This document shows, piece by piece, positions 42,805 to 51,610 of a DNA stretch of 64,000 nt. The position numbers were made by a program, and so were the translations under genes. The stretch's first letter is position 1. Every line of letters starts with the position of its first letter. Where the stretch lies: positions 1 to 64,000 of the forward strand of contig JBJMQS010000063.1 in NCBI GenBank assembly GCA_045802605.1. Direction: 5' to 3'. A model generated the notes under the pieces. The model was not told the origin of the DNA and ran no database searches. It worked only from the letters and a program-made list of their open reading frames with translations. This DNA is from JBJMQS01 sp045802605 (GTDB lineage Bacteria; Planctomycetota; Planctomycetia; Gemmatales; Gemmataceae).

Positions 42805-43146
42805 TCAACAATCTTCGAAAACGGCTGGCTCACTCGCCGGTTCGGGCTGGGCTGGTGTTGGAGTAAGTAAAGCCAGCAAGTCGTCGATCCAGTGCTGAAG
42901 CTGTTGGACCATCTCCATGATCCAGCTCACGAATTGCGGCTGAGGTTCGGGTGCAGGTGGTCCCACGAACTCCGCTTCTTCGGAGTCTGCAGTCACCTCT
43001 TCGGTCGGGTCCTCAAGCAAGTCGCACCCGCTGTCGTCGTCAGCGACCTGCTCAACGGCCGGCGCCGACTCCTCATTGGGAGTCTGGGGTGCGGATTGCG
43101 CCGTTTGGAACGCCAGAAACAACATTTGCAACAGTCCGATCAACAT
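42805..43146 (-). CDS. Small acidic secreted or membrane protein
   Basis: A 113-residue protein from ATG 43146 (GCGAGGTTAGAGCC upstream); a longer frame reaches 43236 but lacks a better start. N-terminal hydrophobic stretch MLIGLLQMLFLAFQTAQSA looks like a signal peptide. The middle is strongly acidic (EQVADDDSGCDLLEDPTEEV), and a short amphipathic or hydrophobic segment follows (IMEMVQQLQHWIDDLLALL). No family recognised. A clear terminator downstream supports it being a real gene. Confidence 0.6.
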   Translation of the reverse strand: MLIGLLQMLFLAFQTAQSAPQTPNEESAPAVEQVADDDSGCDLLEDPTEEVTADSEEAEFVGPPAPEPQPQFVSWIMEMVQQLQHWIDDLLALLTPTPAQPEPASEPAVFEDC

Positions 43147-43797
43147 GGCTCTAACCTCGCCGTAGCAGGGCCGCGGCTTGTCAAGCACCGTGCTTGACAT
43201 TCGTCCGCGTTTGCTCCTCGTGAGGTCAATGGTCAAATCAGTTTGCGAACTCTCACTGAAAACAATTTTTTTTCAAATTGTCTGGTCGGCTCTGATAGTT
43301 CGCGGACTCTGGAATTGTGCCGCGGCTGCCCTGCGGCTTGGTCGTGGAATGCCGCTGGGGCGTGAGCGGTTTGTTAGGTCGAGGCGCTAGCGAAGGCGAA
43401 CCACGCGAGCGCTTGCAGGGTTCGCGCTCGCTAGCGCGTCGGGCCAACAAGACTGCGCCAGCCAACAAGAGCGTCGGGTTAACGAAGACGGGGGCAACGC
43501 GGGGCACTATGAAAACACGTTTTGCGGCGCGGATTGGGCGGGCGGAACACGCGGCGATCACTATAAGGCCAGTCGGCGAAATGGTGGGCCAGAGATGCTG
43601 GGGTGCCTAGGGTGCTGTCCTTGTGCGGAATTCACGGAAATAGTGAGCTGGGCAGGGATAGTGGGTGAAAGCGGGAGCGATATAGCGTATGTTGTTTCGC
43701 TAGGCCCCATTCGCTCGACCGATCCGATCGGGACCCGCATCCAAAGAGCCCGTGGAGCCCTCGCGCCGCGAAACCCGGTCCCGGGTTGAGTCGTGCC
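43147..43797. other. Repeat-containing intergenic region before the giant surface-protein gene
   Basis: About 650 nt without a credible gene. It holds a weak hairpin (ACAATTT/AAATTGT, 43262-43281), a GC-rich repeat element (43373-43453), and a stretch with GTCGGGTTAACGAAGACG near 43470 that matches the outer end of the same repeat family. The promoter of the 43798 gene must lie here but was not identified. Confidence 0.55.
43373..43453. repeat. Inverted-repeat element, degenerate copy
   Basis: CGCTAGCGAAGGCGAACC pairs imperfectly with GGTTCGCGCTCGCTAGCG around ACGCGAGCGCTTGCA. The loop and inner arm match the element at 53508-53597, in the same orientation. Confidence 0.75.
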
Positions 43798-46700
43798 ATG
43801 ATGAGCCGTCGCCGCGTCGCGCGCAATTCCATTTCTCGCGGATTCCGTCTGCTCCAACTCGAGGATCGCATCACGCCGGCGCTCACGACCATGTGGGATC
43901 CAGCTTACGGTGCCCTCACGGTCAGCAGCAATGGTTCGGATTCCATCACCATCGGCAGTGATCAATACAACCATCTGACCATTAACGGGACCAACTTCGG
44001 CACCTCGACTGGCTTAGCTGTGAACGCGCAGCAGGTGCGATTGATCAGTGTCATGGGCGGTCCCGGAAACAATTTGATTGATCTATCCGACGTTGATCCA
44101 ATCAAGTTCCCTGCGTTGTATTCCAACACTAGGGAATATACGGTCCAGAAAAGCGTTCAATGGACAGCACGTTGCTCGATTACAAGTGGCGGCGGCAACG
44201 ACACCATCACCGGCAGCAACGTCGGCGATTACATCGAATGCACTTCGGGCAATCAACTCATCAACACCGGCCGCGGCGATAACACCATTGTCATCCGCAA
44301 TCAGGATGTCAGCAGCCTAACGATCCACGGCAGTCCCTTCGGCCATACCGCGCTCGCCATCGACGCCGCTGCCAAAGACGCGGCCAAGATGACGATCAAG
44401 CATGCGGTCACCGAACAGTCGAGCACGATCACCTATGGCGGAGTCCTGATCAAAGCCAATGATTATGACTTTGCGGTCACCAACGACTTCGGTGAAATCA
44501 ACTGGGAGTTTTCGTTGGGCGCGGCTAGCACGCCCGAAGACAAGGCAATTACGTTCTCCCAGCAGCCTGGCAGCCAGTCTGATCTGGTGGAGATTCCGTT
44601 CTCGGCCGCCTATAAGCCGGGCCGACTGAAGTGGCAGACGATCAGCCTGAAGCGCGGCATCACCGAGTCCATGGACGCTTGGAAATGGCGCATCGATTCC
44701 AGCGATGTCCCGACCACGGTAACGATTACCGGCACCAGCAACACGGTCACGGTGAATAGTTTCGGCCTGGGTTCATCAGTGACATCGGACGGCGTGCAAG
44801 TCTCGGGCAAAGCGCCAGTCACCCTCTTAGGGGCGGCATCGGTCACGACCGAAAGCCGGTTCTACGACGCGGCGGCGTTGCAGGATTTGAATGCCCGCGG
44901 CATCACGATCAGCGCTCACATATCCGAGGATGCCAATGGATTCACAGCCGAGAGCCTGACCATCGCCAACGCCAGCACAACGCCAATCGGCGCATCCACG
45001 CTGTCATGGTCCAACGGCAAGAGTGTTCCGTGGCAAAAACACAAGAATACCGAAGGCGATAAGCCGACACTCGAATTTGTTACGACTTCACCTGGGCCCG
45101 GTGTCACCGTGACTGCCGGTGACAGTCTCAGTTCCATGCATCCCGCGGACGTCGCGGCGGGCGCGGTGGCGGAGCAGACGCTCGCGTTTTCGATCCCAAG
45201 CATTTCCGCGGGGCAAAGCTCGACCAACGCGCTGACATACAAGGGGAGCGCGAAAGATGATTACCATACCATTCGAGCCGTACCAGGCCGGCTGCGGTTT
45301 TCCGCCGGCGGTATCCAATACGACATCGATTTGACCTCGTCTTTCGAAACTATCGATCGGCCAGGCGAGCCGCAATTCGCCGCCGCCGTCAATGGCACAA
45401 CGGGCGCGACCCCTAGCGGAGGGGCGACGAGCCTGCTCGCGGTCACGCCTGGTGGCTCGCTCACGCTGGTATCGAGCACGGCGACGGGCATTGATCCGGC
45501 GATCACCACCTTCACGCAAGGCGGACACCTTTACATTGCTGGCCGCATGGTGGATGTCGCCTCCGATGACCAATCCAGCGGGAACGCACCGGCCGGCACG
45601 GCGGCCATGAGCGCCGATGGCCGATGGGTCACCTTCGAGAGCGCAGCGACCAATTTGGTGGCGGGACTGATCGACACCAACGGCGCAACCGATGTCTTCT
45701 TGCGCGACATGGTGCTGGGTACGACATACTGCCTCTCCGCCACCGCCAATTCTGCGACCGGCGCGTTGAGCACCGGCAATGGCGCGTCGTTTGATCCGCG
45801 TATTTCGTGGGACGGCCGGCACATCACTTTCCGAAGCTCGGCGACCGATCTAGTCGCAGGCGTGATCGATACCAACAACGAGCCGGACTTGTTCTACCGT
45901 AATCGAGACAACTTCTTGCAGGGCGCGGCGGATGTTATCACCTGTCTGAGCTTAGTGCCCAGCGCCACGACGCTGCACACCGGCAACAAGGGTGTCACCG
46001 TCGCGGACATGAATCGTGATGGCACCACCGACGGCTACACCGTCGCCTTTGTCACCGAGGCGACTGACACTGGCGCCCCTCCAACGCCCGGCTGGCATGT
46101 CGCAATTGAGCGGTTAGGCTATCCCGTCAAGTGGGAAGGCCCAGCGCTCAATGCAAGTTTTAACGGCGGACTGCAGGTCTCACTCGATGGCAGCACTGTG
46201 GTGCTGTGGACGGATACACACGTCAGCGCCATGATCGGCGTCCCGGACAACAACAACGCCATGGACATCTTGCGCCTGGGTGTCGCCAATGGCGGCGTGG
46301 AATGTATTAGCTTGAGTCACCTCGGCATCAGCACCGCGGACGGCCCCAGCCCCGCGCATATTGGTGAAGCCCCAGCAATTAACTGGAACGGCAGCGTCAT
46401 TGCGTTCACATCCGTTGCCTCGAATCTCATTCCGGGTTTGGCCAGCCCGGCCAGCGATGGCGTTTATCAAATTATTAAAGGGTCCACGGTCAATATTAAT
46501 CGCGTCGATGCAACGAGTTCGACCTCCTATGGTTCCAACAATCATGGTCCATCGACCAGTGCCGATGGTTTCACCGTCGCGTGGATTAGCCCGACCAGTT
46601 ACATCTCGGGCGTCAGCACCAACGGCAAAAGCTCCGCCTGGGTCAAACACTCCTTCGACAAGGGCCTCGCCCTTGTTTCCAGCACGGCCACCGATCCAGA

Positions 46701-48660
46701 CACGCCCTGTGGCGATGACATCGCGTTTCTGCTCGTGACCGGAAACGGCGAGCAGGTCGCATTTTCCAGTGCCGCAAGCGATCTGGTTGCCAGCGACACC
46801 AACGCACAAAAAGATGTTTTCATCAGCCAGATCAATAGCTGGCGATACTACTTGAAGCCGACCAATCCGCTGGCGATCACGCTGAGTTACGACCCCGCGA
46901 CGAGCAGCATCACCATCAAAGACACGAATGGCACACTGATTAGCAGTCACGCGGCGACGTCGGTCCAGCGCATTGACATCTATGGCCGTCCCGGCAGCAA
47001 TGACTCCATCACCGTGGACACCAATGGTTTGCAACCGCTGGGCGGCAACGTCGTCATCCACGGACATATCACCGACAACGACAAAGTGATCTTCGGCACC
47101 GGCTTGGGCAAGACGGATGTGATGGACGTTGCGATTGATTACAAACCAGCCACACCCGCCACCCCGTCGAAAACCATCGTCCGTTCCCATTCGGGATATC
47201 TGTTGGATGGGGCGGACGCGCCGTCAGGGAGGATGCGATTCGGTACGGGGGTCTCGGCCATCGACGTCGGCACATTCGATGACAACTCGCACGCCGATCA
47301 GGTCAGCCTCCATACGAATAGCTCCGATCCACACGCCGTCACCAAGCCGCAGGTGGGCCTGGGGATTGTGGACCTCAAGGTGGCGACGGGCCCGCTCACG
47401 GTCAGCGTTAAGGATTTTTATCAGTCGAGCTCGCGGAAGTTCGAGATGTTCATGCCCACCGGCACGCCCAACGCCATCAATGTGGACCTGTCCAGCCTGC
47501 CCGCGGGCGCGCCATCCAACCTGACGATTCACGCCGCAGGTGACGTAGTCACGGTCAACGGCACTGGCTTCGGTGGCCTGATCCTCGATGGCGGCGACAA
47601 CGTCACACCCAACGACTTTACTGGCAAAGGCAGCGATACAGTGACACTCGGTGTCGGCGGCGGCACTTACCGAAGCTCTGGTGGCAGTTACAAGCTCTTT
47701 TCCGTCACGGGCCAACCCACACCGGTGGGCGCGGCGATTAACGACAAGATCATCGACGCCGGCAGCGGCGCGACGCTCGATGCCACTTATGCCGGATCGG
47801 GAATTACGATCAATTTGGATGCGACACAGCCGCAGGCATATATCCCGGGCCGCACACTCGAACTCAACGGCACCATCAACAACTTGATCGTCACGCCTTT
47901 CGACGACTTCATCATTATGAAGCCGCTGGCAGTGCCTCGCTATATCAATGGCGGCAGCCAGGTCGGTCCGGCCGCTGATCGGCTGGTTGTCGATGCCCAG
48001 GGCAAATGCGCGACCGTCGTCATCAGGTTGGAGCAAAAGTTGGTTTTGACGCGGGGTTTGGCTCCAATCGCTTTCGACAATATTGAGCAACTTTTCGTCA
48101 TCAACCAGGCGTCAACCTTGCAAGTGGCCGATGTCGCCATCAACGATGGCGCTACGCAACGCTCCCGCGTGAATAAGATCAGCGTCGCTTTTAACAGCAG
48201 CATTACCTTCAATAGTGGCAACGCCGCCGATGCCTTTGTGCTCACCAACACGACGACGGGCCAGCCGGCGCCATTTTCTGCGACCGCGGTGACGACCTTT
48301 GGCTTTACCGTCGTCACTTTGACCTTCCCCAGTGGCGCGCCCAACTACGGCTCGCTGGCCGATGGCGCCTACTCGTTATCTGTGTTGGCCAGCCAGGTCA
48401 CCAGTCCGCTTGGAGCGTTGGATGGCAACGGCGACGGCGTCATCTCGCCCGGGGGTGAAAATTATCTCACTCCAGCGTCGATGATCTTCTGCCTTTTTGG
48501 CGACGGCAATGCCGACCGCACCGTTGATCAGAACGACTATTTGCTCTTCCGCAATGCGGTCGCCGGCGGGCCGAATATGACCTATGACTCCAATCAGGAT
48601 AACGACGTCGATCAGTCGGATTACCTTAGATTCCGTAACAACATCGGTGCGATTGTGTGA
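43798..48660 (+). CDS. Giant extracellular protein with dockerin-like C-terminus
   Basis: About 1620 residues. The N-terminus is Arg-rich and ends in LLQLEDRITPAL (near 20-31), a motif common at the N-terminus of planctomycete exported proteins. Calcium/beta-roll-like repeats with GGGNDTI come early. Residues about 580-1000 contain PD40/TolB-like blades (WVTFESAATNLVAGLIDTNG, then DVFLRDMVLGTT; the pattern repeats at least three times). The last 60 residues have two EF-hand-like dockerin loops, LFGDGNADRTVDQNDYLLFR and DSNQDNDVDQSDYLRFR. The ATG at 43798 follows a TTG at 43786. Probably a cell-surface or matrix protein; function unknown. Confidence 0.85.
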   Translation: MMSRRRVARNSISRGFRLLQLEDRITPALTTMWDPAYGALTVSSNGSDSITIGSDQYNHLTINGTNFGTSTGLAVNAQQVRLISVMGGPGNNLIDLSDVDPIKFPALYSNTREYTVQKSVQWTARCSITSGGGNDTITGSNVGDYIECTSGNQLINTGRGDNTIVIRNQDVSSLTIHGSPFGHTALAIDAAAKDAAKMTIKHAVTEQSSTITYGGVLIKANDYDFAVTNDFGEINWEFSLGAASTPEDKAITFSQQPGSQSDLVEIPFSAAYKPGRLKWQTISLKRGITESMDAWKWRIDSSDVPTTVTITGTSNTVTVNSFGLGSSVTSDGVQVSGKAPVTLLGAASVTTESRFYDAAALQDLNARGITISAHISEDANGFTAESLTIANASTTPIGASTLSWSNGKSVPWQKHKNTEGDKPTLEFVTTSPGPGVTVTAGDSLSSMHPADVAAGAVAEQTLAFSIPSISAGQSSTNALTYKGSAKDDYHTIRAVPGRLRFSAGGIQYDIDLTSSFETIDRPGEPQFAAAVNGTTGATPSGGATSLLAVTPGGSLTLVSSTATGIDPAITTFTQGGHLYIAGRMVDVASDDQSSGNAPAGTAAMSADGRWVTFESAATNLVAGLIDTNGATDVFLRDMVLGTTYCLSATANSATGALSTGNGASFDPRISWDGRHITFRSSATDLVAGVIDTNNEPDLFYRNRDNFLQGAADVITCLSLVPSATTLHTGNKGVTVADMNRDGTTDGYTVAFVTEATDTGAPPTPGWHVAIERLGYPVKWEGPALNASFNGGLQVSLDGSTVVLWTDTHVSAMIGVPDNNNAMDILRLGVANGGVECISLSHLGISTADGPSPAHIGEAPAINWNGSVIAFTSVASNLIPGLASPASDGVYQIIKGSTVNINRVDATSSTSYGSNNHGPSTSADGFTVAWISPTSYISGVSTNGKSSAWVKHSFDKGLALVSSTATDPDTPCGDDIAFLLVTGNGEQVAFSSAASDLVASDTNAQKDVFISQINSWRYYLKPTNPLAITLSYDPATSSITIKDTNGTLISSHAATSVQRIDIYGRPGSNDSITVDTNGLQPLGGNVVIHGHITDNDKVIFGTGLGKTDVMDVAIDYKPATPATPSKTIVRSHSGYLLDGADAPSGRMRFGTGVSAIDVGTFDDNSHADQVSLHTNSSDPHAVTKPQVGLGIVDLKVATGPLTVSVKDFYQSSSRKFEMFMPTGTPNAINVDLSSLPAGAPSNLTIHAAGDVVTVNGTGFGGLILDGGDNVTPNDFTGKGSDTVTLGVGGGTYRSSGGSYKLFSVTGQPTPVGAAINDKIIDAGSGATLDATYAGSGITINLDATQPQAYIPGRTLELNGTINNLIVTPFDDFIIMKPLAVPRYINGGSQVGPAADRLVVDAQGKCATVVIRLEQKLVLTRGLAPIAFDNIEQLFVINQASTLQVADVAINDGATQRSRVNKISVAFNSSITFNSGNAADAFVLTNTTTGQPAPFSATAVTTFGFTVVTLTFPSGAPNYGSLADGAYSLSVLASQVTSPLGALDGNGDGVISPGGENYLTPASMIFCLFGDGNADRTVDQNDYLLFRNAVAGGPNMTYDSNQDNDVDQSDYLRFRNNIGAIV

Positions 48661-48702
48661 GAGGGACTAGAGCGGGGTAAAAGGCGGAGGGTAAAGAGAT
48701 TC

Positions 48703-49050
48703 TCACGGACTCGTCCCGATCCGATTGCGAAACGCCAGGTAATCTGTCTGATTAACATCGCCTGAAGCGTCAAAATCAAACACTACGCTAGGACCGGCGG
48801 AGAGGGCATTGCGGAACACCAAGTAGTCATTCTGATCCACGGCGGCATCGGCGTTCTGGTCGCCGAACAAGCGGAAGAACTTGTTGGCGGCCGTGCCGGT
48901 GAGCGCGTAATCGCCGCCGGCGATGCCATCGTTGTTGCCATCGAGTGCGCCGCCGGTTCCGGAAATTTGTGCGGCACCGATGATCAGGTTGTAAAGGCCG
49001 TCGGTGAGCGAGCCGTATTCCGTCAGGCTGTCCGAGAAGGTGATCGTCAC
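48703..49050 (-). CDS. C-terminal fragment (dockerin-like) of a broken giant beta-helix protein
   Basis: A 115-codon frame beginning in TITFSDSLTEYGSLTDGLYN and ending with two dockerin-like loops (LFGDQNADAAVDQNDYLVFR; DFDASGDVNQTDYLAFRNR). It continues, one frame over, the protein encoded at 49047-51488: that frame ends ...SPANGPAVR while this one supplies SVTITFSD directly after. It corresponds to the C-terminal module of the gene at 43798. No independent ribosome binding site is seen, so treat it as part of one gene. Confidence 0.7.
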   Translation of the reverse strand: MTITFSDSLTEYGSLTDGLYNLIIGAAQISGTGGALDGNNDGIAGGDYALTGTAANKFFRLFGDQNADAAVDQNDYLVFRNALSAGPSVVFDFDASGDVNQTDYLAFRNRIGTSP

Positions 49051-51488
49051 CGAACGGCCGGTCCATTAGCGGGGCTCGCGACGAGTGTCACGTCGCCGGT
49101 TGTGCCGCCGGTGCCCGCGCGGTGCACGGTAAAGGCCGCGGCGACGCCGCCCATGAAGTTGACCGCTTCAGAAAACGTGACGACGAGCTGCTTCACCAGC
49201 GATCGTTGCGTAACCGCCACGCCGCTGCCGTCGCTGAAGTAGGCCGACGTCACCGTCGGCGGCACAAACGGCGATTCAAAAGCGCCAACGTCGGCCGACT
49301 TACCAATCGTGCGCGGATAGCCGGGTCCGCGCTCGTCCACCGTGAAGCCGTTGGCCGTGCCGCGATTAATGGCGGGGCTGCCGACTTGAATTGCCATCGT
49401 CTGAACGTGACTTGAATCGGGCAAAAGCACACCGCCGTAGTCCGCCAGGGGAGACAACATCGGATTGATCGGGGTGGCGGCGGCACCTAGTTGGTTGGTG
49501 GAGATGTCCGCAAAACTGAAATTACTTCCCGTATTGCTACCGATCAGGTTGTGATGCGTACTGGCATCGAGCGAAACGGTGCTATTGGAGTAAATGTCTA
49601 CGCCGTTGGTGCCGTTGGCGACGTGATTCAGCGCCACGATTGTACTCACCAACGTCAGGCCACCACTGCTAGTGCGTGCAATACCACCGCCTAGCGCCGC
49701 GCCGCCAGTGGCCGTGTTGTCAGCGATGGTGCTGTTATTGATTGAAAGCGCGCCGGCGCTCGTGAGGTTGATGGCCCCACCACCCGCAGTGCCGGCCGCG
49801 GTGTTGTGGTTAAAGGTGCTTTGATTGATCGTGAATGCGGTGGCAAACGTACGAGCCGCCGCGATCGCTCCGCCCGACATCGCCGCCGAATTGCCGCGGA
49901 AACTGTTCGCGGTGACGGTGACGACTGAGCCCGATGGTGAATAGATGGCTCCGCCGGCACCCGTCGTGGAATTCAAGTTGAAATCGCAATTCGCTAATGT
50001 GGCGGTGCAGGATCCACCGAAGCCGACGGCGCCGCCGCCTGCCGAAGTGCTTCCGGCGACGTTGTTCGAGAATAGGCACGCGGTGACGGTGGCCGTGGTC
50101 AGGGTATTACCGAGGAACATGGCGCCGCCGGACGTCCCGGCGTAATTGCCGATAAAGCTACAATTCGACACAGAATCCGATCCGCCTAAAAACGTTGCAC
50201 CGCCGTATGAAGTCGAACTGGGAAAATACGCACTGTTGTTGACGAACGTCGAACCAGTAATTGTGGTGGAGGACCCACTGATCAATGCGCCGCCATTATA
50301 TTTCGTTGAGTTACTAGTGAAAGTACAATTGCTAACCGTCGCAATACCGTGGAGTGCAACCGCACCAGCCCTAGAACCAGAGGTATTCCCGGTAAACGTT
50401 GAGCTGTCAATGCTTACAGTTGTGCTACCGTTGGAGGAGATCGCGATGGCCCCACCGTCGCCAGTAGAGGCCGTATTGTTGACAAAAGTGCAATTGCTGA
50501 CCGTTGCCGAAATAGGCCCAGACGCGGCTTGATTCGACATATAAAAGACGCCACCGTCGCCTGACGTGGCTGTATTACTGGAGAAGCTCACGTTCAAAAG
50601 AGTCACGCTGCCACTCGACATGGCCAGCACGGCTCCCGAACTCGCTGCCGTGAACCGCGTGAATGTCAATTTTGAAATCGCGACGGCCTGATTGGCCGCC
50701 ACGGCGAATTGTTGATTCGTGTTGTTGGCGTCGAAGGACAAGCTGGCCGTCGGACCTGTGATAACCAAAGAGTCGGAAATCGCCCTTGGGCCCGCGGTCA
50801 GCGTAATCGTGGATGCAGTGGAAAAGACCGCCGGGTCAAAAGTGATCGAATCCGTGTAGCCTGAATTCAAATTAGCCAGGCTGAGCGCCTCACGAAAACT
50901 GAATTGACCGGAGCCGTAATTGCCATCGTCAATGTCCGACGCGTTGTTCACTTGCAGCGTGGTGCCGAATGCCGTCCGAAACGTGGCCAACTGCCCCCCC
51001 GCCACAAAATTCGACGAAAGATCCGAAACCTGATTGGCGTTCAGCGTGATCGTGTAAGTGCCGACATTGACACCGCCCCAACCGCCCAAGGGAGCTGGCA
51101 CCGTATAGGAGACTGTGTACGTTGACGCGCCTCCCGATATGCCGACAGAGGTCGCCAATTTCCCGGCGGGATATCCGGGCCCAGTGAGAGTGACGTCATT
51201 GGTGTCGAAAGTCGTCGTGTTGAAGCCGGTGTCATCCGTATAGGTCACGGTGAAAATGTAATTTGCGTTCCCCGCCGCCGCGACGTTGCCGGTAACAGCG
51301 AATGCGTGTGGTTGTGGATCGAGGCCTTCCACCGCACCGATGTCGGCTTGAGTGGCCTGGCCGCCGTTCAGAACGCGCGGGTAGCCGGCTCCGCGCTCGT
51401 CGGTCACGAACCCATTGTCGCTACCCGCATCAACTGCGGGGCTGGATTTTTGCAGCACCATGGTCAGTAGATGTGTGCCGTCGGGCAA
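49047..51488 (-). CDS. Middle fragment of a broken giant beta-helix (choice-of-anchor Q) protein
   Basis: An 813-codon frame. It holds many right-handed beta-helix coils of the polymorphic-membrane-protein kind (e.g. SNCTFVNNTASTGDGGAIAI), a Calx-like or immunoglobulin-like stretch at the start, and two choice-of-anchor Q modules (SPAVDAGSDNGFVTDERGAG and SPAINRGTANGFTVDERGPG, each ending in D-I/V-GA-V/F-E). The frame is open upstream of its ATG to 51610, reading NLIGNNSGSNISFSD, which continues the upstream fragment after a frame break. Surface-exposed structural protein by inference. Confidence 0.75.
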   Translation of the reverse strand: MPDGTHLLTMVLQKSSPAVDAGSDNGFVTDERGAGYPRVLNGGQATQADIGAVEGLDPQPHAFAVTGNVAAAGNANYIFTVTYTDDTGFNTTTFDTNDVTLTGPGYPAGKLATSVGISGGASTYTVSYTVPAPLGGWGGVNVGTYTITLNANQVSDLSSNFVAGGQLATFRTAFGTTLQVNNASDIDDGNYGSGQFSFREALSLANLNSGYTDSITFDPAVFSTASTITLTAGPRAISDSLVITGPTASLSFDANNTNQQFAVAANQAVAISKLTFTRFTAASSGAVLAMSSGSVTLLNVSFSSNTATSGDGGVFYMSNQAASGPISATVSNCTFVNNTASTGDGGAIAISSNGSTTVSIDSSTFTGNTSGSRAGAVALHGIATVSNCTFTSNSTKYNGGALISGSSTTITGSTFVNNSAYFPSSTSYGGATFLGGSDSVSNCSFIGNYAGTSGGAMFLGNTLTTATVTACLFSNNVAGSTSAGGGAVGFGGSCTATLANCDFNLNSTTGAGGAIYSPSGSVVTVTANSFRGNSAAMSGGAIAAARTFATAFTINQSTFNHNTAAGTAGGGAINLTSAGALSINNSTIADNTATGGAALGGGIARTSSGGLTLVSTIVALNHVANGTNGVDIYSNSTVSLDASTHHNLIGSNTGSNFSFADISTNQLGAAATPINPMLSPLADYGGVLLPDSSHVQTMAIQVGSPAINRGTANGFTVDERGPGYPRTIGKSADVGAFESPFVPPTVTSAYFSDGSGVAVTQRSLVKQLVVTFSEAVNFMGGVAAAFTVHRAGTGGTTGDVTLVASPANGPAVR

Positions 51489-51610
51489 CAGTGATCCGGC
51501 GCCAAAATCAGCCAGCGAGGATAACTGCGGGTCAATCGGGCTGGCACTGCTTCCAAGCTTATTGGTCGTGGTGTCGCTGAAAGAGATGTTGCTTCCCGAA
51601 TTATTGCCGA

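Noticed and set aside
46180..48090. Long minus-strand open frames (up to 336 codons) inside the giant surface-protein gene
   Set aside because: Antisense shadows produced by GC-rich codon bias; no domains, no ribosome binding sites.
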